64,000 nt of DNA from Pseudomonadota bacterium (GTDB lineage: Bacteria; Pseudomonadota; Gammaproteobacteria; Burkholderiales; Sulfuriferulaceae). The stretch lies in contig JAJYYK010000005.1 of NCBI GenBank assembly GCA_021801025.1, positions 1 to 64,000 of the forward strand. Direction: 5' to 3'. Numbering within the stretch: the first letter of the stretch is position 1; every line of letters begins with the position of its first letter. Both the position numbers and the translations under genes were made by a program. Below the pieces are notes generated by a model that saw nothing but the letters and a program-made list of their open reading frames with translations, had not been told where the DNA came from and ran no database searches. This document shows positions 18,909 to 28,931 of the stretch, piece after piece.

Positions 18909-19685
18909 TCAAGATTTCGATTCATTCGCTTGCAGGTTTCGTTTACGTTGTAACACGCGCCATGCCCCCATCACATAACCTGATAAAGCATATACCACAA
19001 CCACTGTAAACAGCATTTCGGGTGGACTATAGGCAATCAGTACAAAACTCATGGCAATCAAAAACACCACCATAAAGGGCACACTGCGTCGCAGGTTGAT
19101 GTCTTTGCCGCTGTAATAGCGGATATTGCTCACCATGGTCAATCCGGCGAACAAGGTCACCACGAACACCAACCAACGCACATGATCGCCGGTAATGCCG
19201 TATTCGTTCAGCACCCACACTAACCCCGCAATCAACGCTGCGGCAGCCGGACTGGGTAACCCTTGAAAATAACGTTTATCAGCCACTTCAAGTTGAGTAT
19301 TAAATCGCGCCAAACGCAATGCTGCGCCCACGCAATATACAAACGCGGCCACCCAACCCAGCTTGCCCAAACCCTTAAGTGCCCAGACATAGGCGACCAG
19401 GGCTGGTGCCACACCAAAAGACACCATATCAGACAAAGAATCGTATTCCGCACCAAAAGCGCTTTGCGTGTGGGTCAAACGTGCGACGCGACCATCCAGA
19501 CCATCTAAAATGATCGCCACAAAAATCGCCACTGCCGCCAGTTCAAAGCGACCGTTCATCGCTTGCACAATAGCAAAAAAACCACCAAATAACGCAGCTG
19601 AAGTGAACAGATTCGGAAGCAAATAAATACCCCTGCGCTGTGGGCCGCGCAAGGAAACTATTTTAGGATGGAAAGGTTCTGGCAT
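18909..19685 (-). CDS. pssA: CDP-diacylglycerol-serine O-phosphatidyltransferase
   Basis: The 258-residue integral membrane enzyme has the CDP-alcohol phosphatidyltransferase motif in LDGLDGRVARLTHTQSAFGAEYDSLSD (DGxxAR...GxxxDxxxD) near residues 60-88 and about seven membrane helices. It makes phosphatidylserine, the precursor of phosphatidylethanolamine. In many betaproteobacteria psd lies between ilvC and pssA; here that place holds about 420 bases without an intact gene, so psd must be elsewhere. Confidence 0.95.
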   Translation of the reverse strand: MPEPFHPKIVSLRGPQRRGIYLLPNLFTSAALFGGFFAIVQAMNGRFELAAVAIFVAIILDGLDGRVARLTHTQSAFGAEYDSLSDMVSFGVAPALVAYVWALKGLGKLGWVAAFVYCVGAALRLARFNTQLEVADKRYFQGLPSPAAAALIAGLVWVLNEYGITGDHVRWLVFVVTLFAGLTMVSNIRYYSGKDINLRRSVPFMVVFLIAMSFVLIAYSPPEMLFTVVVVYALSGYVMGAWRVLQRKRNLQANESKS

Positions 19686-20104
19686 GAATAGATAAACCTA
19701 AAAACAACGGATAAAATTACAAAAATGATGCCAAAAGTACAAATATCGAAACACCATCACACTTCGTGTGAAACTCGTGAAGCGAGACTTCGTTTGTCCT
19801 GCTCTCCCTTGAGGAGGCATGCAAGGAATGAAGGGAAGCAGGCAAGGCAAAGTGCAACTTCATCATTCGGGGCGGTAATTTGTCATGCCCGTTAATTCGG
19901 TGATCTGTGCCAGCAGCAGGTTGGGTTGCAGCCCAATGACGCCGCCTTCAATCTCCATTGCATGAAAATAAATCCCAAACTGTGGGTCAAAAACCGCAGA
20001 CAAATCACGCCTGTAACAGGAAACACCTCAATACTCCCGGTGGCCACGTTCTGCCTGTCTGTCCTGCGGCTTTTGTCCCCTGATCCTCCGTCGCAACAGG
20101 TTGA
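19686..20104. other. 419-base gap with hairpins and a coding remnant, between ilvC and pssA
   Basis: No intact gene is present. Near pssA there are small hairpins (CACACTTCGTGTG at 19758-19770) and a larger one at 19798-19842 (CCTGCTCTCCCTT against AAGGGAAGCAGG). Between about 19863 and 20100 the minus strand reads like a decayed gene (separate entry). The region breaks an otherwise compact operon, so pssA-leuA may have a promoter of their own here. Confidence 0.6.
19863..20027 (-). pseudogene. C-terminal remnant of an unidentified gene
   Basis: The minus strand carries an open end reading FDPQFGIYFHAMEIEGG followed by VIGLQPNLLLAQITELTG and a TGA stop, with balanced codon use. Upstream the same sense continues in another frame (DRQNVATGSIEVFPVTG), and stop codons interrupt both frames. 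This is what a frameshifted 3' fragment of a real gene looks like. The product is not recognised; it is not psd, although psd often occupies this place. Confidence 0.4.
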
Positions 20105-21145
<1,041 letters not shown>

Positions 21146-21147
21146 TT

Positions 21148-21182
21148 AAAAAAAATTTTTGCGCGATCATAATAATGATCGC
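21148..21182 (-). terminator. Terminator/attenuator-like hairpin between ilvH and ilvC
   Basis: On the minus strand GCGATCAT-TATT-ATGATCGC forms a perfect eight-base stem (21163-21182). It is followed within a few bases by AAAAATTTTTTTT (T-run at 21148-21155). This resembles a Rho-independent terminator, lying 20 bases after the ilvH stop and just ahead of ilvC. It could reduce read-through into ilvC or mark a processing site. Confidence 0.6.
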
Positions 21183-21202
21183 AACAAGGATATAAAGGTT
21201 GC

Positions 21203-21694
21203 TTAGAGTTTAAGAATCCGTTCACCACGCCCTATACCTGAGGCACCTGTACGCACTGTTTCCAAAATCGCCACTGGATCAATTGCCTCGATAAATGCAT
21301 CGAGTTTGCTGCCAGGGCCAGTGACTTCTATCGTATAGGTTCTTTCCGTCACATCGATGATGTTGCCACGAAAAATATCGGCCATACGTTTCATCTCTTC
21401 ACGGTCTTTACCGAAAGCGCGTACTTTAACCAGCATCAATTCACGCTCAATGTGAGAACCTTCGGACAAATCCAGGACTTTCACCACATCAATCAGTTTA
21501 TTCAGCTGCTTGACAATCTGCTCAATCACTTCTTCAGATCCGCTGGTGACAATCGTCATCCGCGACAATGTCGCGTCTTCGGTAGGTGCCACGGTCAATG
21601 ATTCGATATTATAACCGCGAGCAGAGAACAAACCCGCGACACGTGACAAGGCACCCGATTCGTTTTCCATTAACAAAGAAATAATATGGCGCAT
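21203..21694 (-). CDS. ilvH: Acetolactate synthase small (regulatory) subunit
   Basis: The 163-residue protein begins MRHIISLLMENESGALSRVAGLFSARGYNIESL, the ACT domain that binds valine, and continues with the second ACT-like domain (REEMKRMADIFRGNIIDVTE). It confers feedback control on the large subunit. Its start codon directly abuts the ilvI stop with no gap, consistent with coupled synthesis of the two subunits. Confidence 0.97.
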   Translation of the reverse strand: MRHIISLLMENESGALSRVAGLFSARGYNIESLTVAPTEDATLSRMTIVTSGSEEVIEQIVKQLNKLIDVVKVLDLSEGSHIERELMLVKVRAFGKDREEMKRMADIFRGNIIDVTERTYTIEVTGPGSKLDAFIEAIDPVAILETVRTGASGIGRGERILKL

Positions 21695-23413
21695 TTAAAG
21701 TTCCTCCGCCAGAATCATCTCAGAAATGCCTGCACCATTCGGCACCATCGGGAACACATTTTCCGTCTGATCGGTAATGAAGTCCATAAATACCAGACGG
21801 TCTTTCAATGCAAAAGCTTCGCGTAATGCACCTTCCACATCGCCCGGACGTTCAATTTTCATGCCAACATGACCGTAAGCCTCCGCAAGCTTGACAAAAT
21901 CCGGCAGGGAATCCATGTAAGATTCAGCATACCGGTTGCCATAGAAAAATTCCTGCCATTGGCGTACCATGCCCATATAACGGTTGTTCAGATTAATGAC
22001 CTTGATGGGCGCATGATACTGAAGACAGGTGGACAACTCTTGTATGCACATTTGTATGCTGGACTCGCCCGTCACACAAGCCACTTGCTTGCCTGGATGC
22101 GCCAATTGCACGCCCAAAGCGGCAGGCAAACCAAACCCCATGGTGCCCAGTCCGCCAGAAGTAATCCAGCGGCGGGGCTGATCAAATTTGTAAAATTGTG
22201 CTGCCCACATCTGGTGCTGGCCGACATCTGTGGTGACGTAGGCATCGCCCTGGGTCACGTTCCACAATTGTTCTACCACGTACTGCGGTTTGATCACAGC
22301 GCTTTCGCGGTCAAATTTCAGGCAATCCCGCGCACGCCATGCTTCTATCTGCGTCCACCAGGCAGCGAGGGCAACCGCGTTTTTGCCGCCCTGACCTGCT
22401 TTAATCAACTTGATCATCTCGTCCAGTACTGCCGCGACGTCACCCACGATGGGCACGTCCACCTTGACCCGCTTGGCAATTGACGAAGGGTCAATATCAA
22501 TGTGGATGATGCGCCGCGACTCACGGGCAAAATGCTCGATAGAACCAATCACACGGTCATCAAAACGCGCACCCACAGCCAGCAGCACATCGCAATGCTG
22601 CATGGCCATATTGGCTTCATAGGTACCGTGCATGCCCAACATGCCCACAAACTGGCGGTCCGTTGCCGGATAAGCGCCCAGACCCATCAAGGTGTTGGTG
22701 CAAGGATGGTTCAACAAACGCACCAGCTCAACCAGTTGGCGCGAGGCATTACTCAGTATCACACCGCCGCCGCTATAAATCATTGGACGTTCAGCGTCCA
22801 GCAGCATTTGCGCTGCTTTTTTAATTTGTCCGCTGTGTCCCTTGCTCACTGCACTGTAAGAGCGCATGGTCACCGTTTCAGGATAAGCGTAAACAGCCAG
22901 ATGCGCGGTCACATCCTTGGGAATGTCGACCAGCACCGGCCCCGGTCTGCCGGTCGATGCAATATAAAACGCTTTTTTGAGGGTCAGTGCCAAATTTTTG
23001 ACATCTTTCACCAAAAAATTGTGCTTCACGCAAGGACGCGTGATCCCTACGGCATCCACTTCCTGAAAAGCATCCTGCCCAATCGCCGGCGTAGAAACCT
23101 GCCCGCTGATAATCACCAGGGGAATCGAATCCATATATGCCGTTGCAATGCCGGTGACCGCATTGGTTAACCCTGGTCCGGAAGTGACCAGCGCCACACC
23201 CACCTTACCCGTAGAGCGCGCATAGCCATCCGCCGCGTGCACGGCTGCTTGCTCGTGCCGCACTAAAATATGTTTAAAACCATCCTGTTTGAATATCGCA
23301 TCATAGATATTCAATACAGCGCCACCAGGGTAGCCGAACACCAGTTCAACCCCCTCATCCATCAGGCAGCGTACCATTATTTCTGCGCCTGTCATTTCCA
23401 TCCCCGTCGCCAA
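21695..23413 (-). CDS. ilvI: Acetolactate synthase large (catalytic) subunit
   Basis: The 572-residue TPP enzyme has the catalytic Glu in [17 protein letters not shown], the FAD region [21 protein letters not shown], and the TPP/Mg site. In the last, the usual GDGS reads GESS ([14 protein letters not shown]); betaproteobacterial enzymes often have GEGS, so the second change is unusual. It makes acetolactate or acetohydroxybutyrate in branched-chain amino-acid synthesis. Three in-frame ATGs lie within the first seven codons, so the start may be a few residues downstream. Confidence 0.96.
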   Translation of the reverse strand: MATGMEMTGAEIMVRCLMDEGVELVFGYPGGAVLNIYDAIFKQDGFKHILVRHEQAAVHAADGYARSTGKVGVALVTSGPGLTNAVTGIATAYMDSIPLVIISGQVSTPAIGQDAFQEVDAVGITRPCVKHNFLVKDVKNLALTLKKAFYIASTGRPGPVLVDIPKDVTAHLAVYAYPETVTMRSYSAVSKGHSGQIKKAAQMLLDAERPMIYSGGGVILSNASRQLVELVRLLNHPCTNTLMGLGAYPATDRQFVGMLGMHGTYEANMAMQHCDVLLAVGARFDDRVIGSIEHFARESRRIIHIDIDPSSIAKRVKVDVPIVGDVAAVLDEMIKLIKAGQGGKNAVALAAWWTQIEAWRARDCLKFDRESAVIKPQYVVEQLWNVTQGDAYVTTDVGQHQMWAAQFYKFDQPRRWITSGGLGTMGFGLPAALGVQLAHPGKQVACVTGESSIQMCIQELSTCLQYHAPIKVINLNNRYMGMVRQWQEFFYGNRYAESYMDSLPDFVKLAEAYGHVGMKIERPGDVEGALREAFALKDRLVFMDFITDQTENVFPMVPNGAGISEMILAEEL

Positions 23414-23654
23414 CCCATTTAATCAGAAGAACCTTGGATAATAAAGCTAAACCTGCTTCAGGTCAAAAAATATCCGTCACAACTTAATCAGGATATTGGA
23501 CAAATCGTTCCGCCCCCCAAGTTTATATTGTTTCATATAGGAATATTAATGCAAATTTCAGGCCAATGCGATGCCGCGATTTTCCTGACTGACGGATAGG
23601 GCAAATCACCGCCTCAAATTACGACACAGCGTTGCGCAATACTCTTTTCCTCCC
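23414..23654. promoter_or_regulatory. Upstream region of the ilv genes
   Basis: This stretch lies between the ilvI start and the MITE-like repeat. It contains a short dyad TATATTGTTTCATATA near 23525 and AT-rich sequence fit for a promoter. No leader peptide rich in Ile, Val or Leu codons was seen, so classical attenuation is not supported. Confidence 0.35.
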
Positions 23655-23857
23655 AGGCGCCTGTCGGACTTGAAGAATCGAAGCGAAGTGGTTCAAGCAG
23701 GCAAGCCGCAAAGCGGCTGCTCGCAAAATTCGGCTGGGCGAGGACGGATTTTGCCGGTTTTGCCGGTCAATAGTTGTTCTATTGACCAAAAAAGCGGTGA
23801 AATATGCACCGGCCAGGCGGATTTGCAGCCGATTTCCTTTAAGTCCGTCAGGCTCCT
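23655..23857. repeat. MITE-like repeat, copy 1 (203 bp)
   Basis: The element starts AGGCGCCTGTCGGACTT and ends AAGTCCGTCAGGCTCCT, imperfect 17-bp terminal inverted repeats. It contains a perfect nine-base stem GGTCAATAG-TTGTT-CTATTGACC at 23765-23787. A second copy at 56330-56493 has the same ends, the same loop and most of the interior. Copy 1 carries an extra segment of about 40 bp (around 23675-23720) containing GCCGCAAAGCGGC. It has no coding capacity, so it is a non-autonomous element or extragenic repeat. It lies between polA and ilvI. Confidence 0.8.
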
Positions 23858-23909
23858 GGCCCCTGAGGGAAAAGCCAGACAAACGAAATATCGCTGCGCG
23901 CGCTTCACG

Positions 23910-26627
23910 CTAATGCGCAGCATCCCAATTCGCCCCTACCCCAAAACTCACTTTAAGCGGGACGCGCAAGTTTGCAACATGGCACATCAATTCGGGCAGC
24001 CTATTTCTGACCGTCTCCAACTCCGCCTCATGCACTTCCAGCACCAATTCATCATGCACTTGCATAATCAGGCGGCTACGCAAGTTATCTTGTACCAGCC
24101 AGTTCGCACAAGCAACCATGGCCAATTTAATCAAATCAGCCGCAGTACCTTGCATCGGCGCGTTAATAGCGGCACGTTCTGCCGCATCACGACGCTGACG
24201 GTTCGGACTGTTAATTTCAGGTAGCCACAAACGGCGTCCAAACACCGTCTTCACATACCCCTGCTGCCGCGCAAGCTCACGGGTACTTTGCATATAAGCG
24301 GCTACCCCGGGATAACGGGAAAAATAACGGTCAATGTAAGATTGAGCGGCATTCCGCTCCAACCCAAGCGCCCTGGCCAACCCAAAAGCCGACATGCCGT
24401 AGATCAAGCCAAAATTGATGGTTTTAGCCACCCGCCGTTGATCAGACATCACCTCGTTCGCAGCAATACCGAAAATTTCAGCGGCGGTGGCACTGTGCAC
24501 ATCCTGATCCTCGGCAAACGCCCGCAACAAGTTTTCATCGCCCGACAGATGCGCCATGATGCGCAATTCAATCTGCGAATAATCCAGAGAAGCCAATACA
24601 TGACCCGGTGCAGCAATGAATGCCTCTCTAATCCGCCGTCCTTGAGCCGTTTTAACCGGGATGTTCTGCAGATTGGGTTCGACGCTGGACAATCGCCCCG
24701 TTACCGCCACGGCTTGTGAATAACTGGTGTGTACCCGTCCAGTCTGCGGATTAACCATTTTCGGCAATTTGTCAGTGTAGGTGGATTTTAATTTCGCCAA
24801 ACTGCGGTATTCAAGCAACACCTTGGGTAAAGGATAATCTTCGGCCAGGGTCGCCAATACCTCTTCATCCGTAGACGGCACACCGCTTGCGGTTTTTTTA
24901 ACGACTGGCAATTTAAGCTGATCGAATAAAATAGCTTGAATTTGCTTGGGTGAATTAAGATTAAACGGCTGTCCGGCCAACGCCATCGCCTGTTGCTCCA
25001 AATCGTGCAAAGATATTGCCAATTCATGGCTTTGTGCGTGCAATTTCATGCAATCCAGCAACACACCCGTCCGTTCCATTTGCCACAATACAGGCAGAAC
25101 GGGTATTTCTATTTGGCGGTAAATAAATGTTAAACCTTCATCCCGCATTAATTGCGGACAAAGTTTTTGGTGTAACTGCAAGGTGATATCGGCGTCTTCC
25201 GCAGCATATTCTGCTGCACGAGCAATTTCCACCTGATCGAAACCAATCTGCGCCGCGCCCTTTCCTGTGACGTCTTCATATGAAATGACCGGCACACCCA
25301 AATGACGGGCGGCCAGACTGTCCATATTGCGCGGCAAATGAGATTCCAGCAAATAAGCTTGCAACAGGGTGTCATGCATGACCCCGCGCAATGTAATACC
25401 ATGGTTAGCCAGAATATGCATGTCAAATTTTAAGTTTTGCCCTACTTTGGCGCGTGCGGCATCCTCCAGCCATGGTTTGAGACGCACCAGCGCAGCGTTT
25501 CTGTCCACTTGCTGCCCCCTGTCCGGCCCGCGATGCGCCAATGGCAAATAGGCGGCCTCATGAGGCACTACGGCAAAAGACATCCCCACCAATTCAGAGT
25601 GCATGGGGTCAAGACCTGTTGTTTCAGTGTCCAGACTCACCAAATCGGCATGGGAAATTTCTTCCAAACAGGCATCCAGATCACTCAGCGTGGTCAGTAC
25701 GCGATAGTGTTTTTCCACTTGGATAGCCACAGACGATGCAGGATGCGCCGCGTGCAAACTGTTCCCCAGCCCATGTTCAGCAGTTCGCACCTCTCTCAGC
25801 CATGTTTTAAATTGAAATTGTTCAAATAGCTGCACCAGGGCAGGCACATCGCGGGGACGCATGGCAAGACTGTCCACAGACACTTCCAGCAACACATCGG
25901 TACGTATGGTAATTAACTTGCGCGCCATGGGTAGCCAATCCAGTGCCTCACGCAAATGATTGCCCACTGCACCGCCGATGTCATCGGCATGAGCGATAAT
26001 CGCATCCAGGCTGCCATATTGCGCAATCCATTTCGAAGCGGTTTTAGGCCCTACTTTGGCTACCCCAGGCACATTGTCCACCGCATCGCCCACCAAGCTT
26101 AAATAATCAACGATGCGTGCCGGTGGCACACCAAATTTCTCCAGCACGCCTGCCTCATCCAGTTTTTCTGCGGTCATGGTATTTACCAGGCTTACATGCG
26201 CATCCACCAGTTGCGCCATGTCCTTGTCGCCAGTTGAAATGACGGTTGCAATACCTGACGCACTGGCCTGTTTGGCCAAAGTGCCGATCACATCATCGGC
26301 TTCCACGCCTTCTACACTCAACAGGGGCCAGCCTAAAGCACGTATTGCCTCCAGCAAGGGGGCAATCTGGCAAGCCAAATCGGGCGGCATGGCGGGGCGA
26401 TTGGCTTTGTAATCCGGATACCATTCATCACGAAATGTTTTTCCTTTTGCATCAAACACACACGCGCTATAATCAGCAGAGATGTCCATTTGCAGACGTC
26501 GCAGCATATTCAGCACCCCAAAAATCGCGTTCACTGGCTCGCCAGCGGGGCTACGCATATCAGGTAAAGCATGAAACGCGCGATATAAATAAGACGAACC
26601 ATCCACTAACAGCAAAGTTTTACTCAC
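23910..26627 (-). CDS. polA: DNA polymerase I
   Basis: The roughly 905-residue protein has the 5' nuclease domain (LLVDGSSYLYRAFHALPDM, STGDKDMAQLV, LSLVGDAVDNVPGVAKVG), a 3'-5' exonuclease domain with intact VSLDTETTGLDP, and family A polymerase motifs DYSQIELRIMAHLS, RRVAKTINFGLIYGMSAFGL and QVHDELVLEV. The frame is open 57 codons upstream. The GTG at 26627 was chosen because homologues start SKTLLLVDGSS, GAGGG lies eight bases ahead, and the longer version would overlap the divergent neighbour. It acts in repair and Okazaki-fragment processing. Confidence 0.97.
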   Translation of the reverse strand: MSKTLLLVDGSSYLYRAFHALPDMRSPAGEPVNAIFGVLNMLRRLQMDISADYSACVFDAKGKTFRDEWYPDYKANRPAMPPDLACQIAPLLEAIRALGWPLLSVEGVEADDVIGTLAKQASASGIATVISTGDKDMAQLVDAHVSLVNTMTAEKLDEAGVLEKFGVPPARIVDYLSLVGDAVDNVPGVAKVGPKTASKWIAQYGSLDAIIAHADDIGGAVGNHLREALDWLPMARKLITIRTDVLLEVSVDSLAMRPRDVPALVQLFEQFQFKTWLREVRTAEHGLGNSLHAAHPASSVAIQVEKHYRVLTTLSDLDACLEEISHADLVSLDTETTGLDPMHSELVGMSFAVVPHEAAYLPLAHRGPDRGQQVDRNAALVRLKPWLEDAARAKVGQNLKFDMHILANHGITLRGVMHDTLLQAYLLESHLPRNMDSLAARHLGVPVISYEDVTGKGAAQIGFDQVEIARAAEYAAEDADITLQLHQKLCPQLMRDEGLTFIYRQIEIPVLPVLWQMERTGVLLDCMKLHAQSHELAISLHDLEQQAMALAGQPFNLNSPKQIQAILFDQLKLPVVKKTASGVPSTDEEVLATLAEDYPLPKVLLEYRSLAKLKSTYTDKLPKMVNPQTGRVHTSYSQAVAVTGRLSSVEPNLQNIPVKTAQGRRIREAFIAAPGHVLASLDYSQIELRIMAHLSGDENLLRAFAEDQDVHSATAAEIFGIAANEVMSDQRRVAKTINFGLIYGMSAFGLARALGLERNAAQSYIDRYFSRYPGVAAYMQSTRELARQQGYVKTVFGRRLWLPEINSPNRQRRDAAERAAINAPMQGTAADLIKLAMVACANWLVQDNLRSRLIMQVHDELVLEVHEAELETVRNRLPELMCHVANLRVPLKVSFGVGANWDAAH

Positions 26628-26643
26628 CCATAAACCCTCAATA

Positions 26644-27375
26644 ATGATGCCAATCGAAAAACTACCCCAACTGATCGATGAAGAAGAAACGCTCCACGCC
26701 CGATACAATGCCCGAGAATCATGGCGCATGTTCGAGATTATGTCAGAATTTGTCTCCGCTACCGAACATTTGGCGAACATCCGTCCGGCAGTGAGCATTT
26801 TCGGCAGTGCCCGTACACCACCCGAACACCCTTATTACCAACTGACAGAACGCATTGCGCGCCAACTTTCCGATGCGGGCTTCTCTGTCATTTCAGGCGG
26901 CGGACCCGGAATTATGGAAGCGGCAAACAAAGGCGCCTATTTTGGCACATCACCGAGCGTTGGTCTCAACATTCAATTGCCGCACGAGCAACACGACAAC
27001 CCCTACCAAAACATCTCACAAACTTTTTCACATTTTTTCGTACGTAAAGTCATGTTTGTGAAATTTGCCTCAGCATATGTGGTGATGCCCGGCGGATTCG
27101 GCACTCTGGACGAACTGATGGAAGCACTCACCTTGGTACAAACCGGGAAAACTCGCAAAATACCCATCATCCTGGTCAAACGTGCTTATTGGCAAGGCAT
27201 GCTGGACTGGTTTCAAACCGTGCTGGTCACGGAAAAACTGATTAACCCCGAAGACATGAACCTGATTACAGTGATAGACGAACCTGAGGAAGTGGTGAGT
27301 GCGATTTTCGATCACTATGAGAAACAAGGCTTTGAACCCACCGCACATGAGAGAGAAATCCAGTTGTATTTGTAG
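26644..27375 (+). CDS. LOG-family protein (TIGR00730-type nucleotide phosphoribohydrolase)
   Basis: The 243-residue protein has the LOG signatures SGGGPGIMEAANKGA and MPGGFGTLDELMEAL. Proteins once labelled lysine decarboxylases with these motifs hydrolyse nucleoside 5'-monophosphates to base and ribose phosphate. The N-terminal extension DEEETLHARYNARESWRMFEIMSEFV is shared by the longer bacterial subgroup. It is divergent from polA with only 16 bases between the two start codons. No good ribosome-binding site is visible, so a short leader is expected. Confidence 0.88.
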   Translation: MMPIEKLPQLIDEEETLHARYNARESWRMFEIMSEFVSATEHLANIRPAVSIFGSARTPPEHPYYQLTERIARQLSDAGFSVISGGGPGIMEAANKGAYFGTSPSVGLNIQLPHEQHDNPYQNISQTFSHFFVRKVMFVKFASAYVVMPGGFGTLDELMEALTLVQTGKTRKIPIILVKRAYWQGMLDWFQTVLVTEKLINPEDMNLITVIDEPEEVVSAIFDHYEKQGFEPTAHEREIQLYL

Positions 27376-27504
27376 TCAGACACGCATTTTTTTCGCTTCC
27401 GGTCATTTCACTCACGCCTCAAAGGTGATAGCACTTCAAAACGTGGATGAATTAAACTGCAATACAGGTTAGAATAACGCCTTATCGAACATCTGGAATC
27501 CATC

Positions 27505-27939
27505 ATGCGTTCAGCTTTTTTGACTTTGCTGCTGCTCTTGCCTTTATATGTCCATGCGGCAGATGAAAATGCGGCAAAAACATCCAATGCTTCGTCCGAC
27601 GCAGATATTCCACCCCCACCCCCAGGGAACACTGCAAAAGCATCCAGTTCGTCTAACGCTACGGATGCGTCCAATGCCTCGTCCGATGCAGATATTCCAC
27701 CCCCCCCCACCGTGGCGAATAACCCATCCGATACACCGCCGAAAATTACGATTAAACACAAGGGTTCGAATAAAATCGAGGAATACCGGATGAATGGGCG
27801 TCTGTATATGATTCGCATCATACCCGCTGAAGGAAAACCTTATTATCTGCTTGATCCAAAAGGTGACGGTCAATTCGTACGTCAAGACATCATGAATGGA
27901 GGCTTACGTCCGCCGATGTGGGTGTTGCACCAGTGGTAA
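27505..27939 (+). CDS. DUF2782 secreted protein
   Basis: The 144-residue protein has a signal peptide (MRSAFLTLLLLLPLYVHA) and a low-complexity linker in which NASSDADIPPPP occurs twice. The C-terminal DUF2782 domain reads KIEEYRMNGRLYMIRIIP...PYYLLDPKGDGQFVR. The linker repeats are also repeated in DNA, and the second carries a run of nine C at 27700-27708. Members of this family are usually encoded beside thrB and polA in betaproteobacteria, as here. The function is unknown. Confidence 0.85.
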   Translation: MRSAFLTLLLLLPLYVHAADENAAKTSNASSDADIPPPPPGNTAKASSSSNATDASNASSDADIPPPPTVANNPSDTPPKITIKHKGSNKIEEYRMNGRLYMIRIIPAEGKPYYLLDPKGDGQFVRQDIMNGGLRPPMWVLHQW

Positions 27940-27976
27940 TCATCCATATCAACACTGTGCATGTGGCGGTATAGCA

Positions 27977-28930
27977 ATGTCTGTATTCACTTGCGTCAGC
28001 ACTTCTGACGCACAATCCTTACTGGAACAGTTCGATATTGGACAATTAACCGAGCTGGAAGGTATTGCCTCAGGTATAGAAAATACCAATTATTTTCTGA
28101 CTACCACGCACAACAAATATGTACTGACTTTGTTTGAACAGCTCGCGCCGGAAGAATTGCCGTTTTTCCTGCAATTGATGTCTCACCTGGCCGAACATAA
28201 TGTGCCTTGCCCCCACCCCATCGCCAACCTTAACGGCGAGTTGCTCTTGCATATTTGTGACAAACCGGCCAGCATCGTCAGCCGACTGCCGGGAAAATCC
28301 ATTACTTCACCCAACCATGCACAATGTATGCAGGTAGGCGAAAATTTGGCAAACATCCATTTGGCAGGTAAAGATTTTCTTCTGCAACGGACGAATCCGC
28401 GTGGCGCCTCATGGTGGAAATCATTAGCACCTCAATTGTTACCCAAACTTGATGCCGATGCCGCGCTGCTATTGCAAACCGAAATTCGTTATCAGGCTTT
28501 GCACCGCTTCCAGGATTTGCCACGTGGGATCATTCATGCCGACCTGTTTCGTGATAATGCGCTGTTTGACGGTGACCGGCTAACAGGCGTAATTGATTTT
28601 TACTTCGCTTGTACGGACAGCTGGCTGTATGACCTCGCCATTACGGTCAATGATTGGTGCATTACCGAAGACGGCACCCTGGATAAAGAAAGCACGCAAA
28701 GTTTGCTCTCTGCCTACCACCAGAGGCGTCCCCTCACCGCACTGGAACGCGGTGCATGGCCTGTGCTCCTGCGGGCAGGTGCCTTGCGTTTTTGGGTCTC
28801 TCGCTTGTACGACTTTCATTTCCCGCGTGAGGGTGAACTCACCCACGCGAAAGATCCCGAACATTTCCGCAAATTACTGAGCCAACACATTGATGCGCAA
28901 TCGGAATTACGCACCATATGGAGACCATAA
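27977..28930 (+). CDS. thrB: Homoserine kinase, ThrB type with aminoglycoside phosphotransferase fold
   Basis: The 317-residue protein starts MSVFTCVSTSDAQSLLEQFDIG and follows the APH-like fold: NTNYFLTTTHNKYVLTLFE as the nucleotide loop, the catalytic loop GIIHADLFRDNALFDGD, and the Mg-binding GVIDFYFACTDSWLYDLAI. This is the proteobacterial homoserine kinase of the APH superfamily, different from the GHMP-type enzyme of E. coli. It phosphorylates homoserine for threonine synthesis. The frame extends upstream over the DUF2782 stop; the ATG at 27977 fits homologues. Confidence 0.93.
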   Translation: MSVFTCVSTSDAQSLLEQFDIGQLTELEGIASGIENTNYFLTTTHNKYVLTLFEQLAPEELPFFLQLMSHLAEHNVPCPHPIANLNGELLLHICDKPASIVSRLPGKSITSPNHAQCMQVGENLANIHLAGKDFLLQRTNPRGASWWKSLAPQLLPKLDADAALLLQTEIRYQALHRFQDLPRGIIHADLFRDNALFDGDRLTGVIDFYFACTDSWLYDLAITVNDWCITEDGTLDKESTQSLLSAYHQRRPLTALERGAWPVLLRAGALRFWVSRLYDFHFPREGELTHAKDPEHFRKLLSQHIDAQSELRTIWRP

Positions 28931-28931
28931 C

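Noticed and set aside
19740..19860. tRNA or structured RNA in the hairpin-rich pssA-ilvC gap
   Set aside because: The hairpins do not form a cloverleaf and no T-loop GTTCGAATC-like sequence is present.
26628..26798. 57-codon N-terminal extension of polA
   Set aside because: It overlaps the divergent LOG gene, does not match polymerase I homologues, and a good ribosome-binding site stands before the GTG at 26627.
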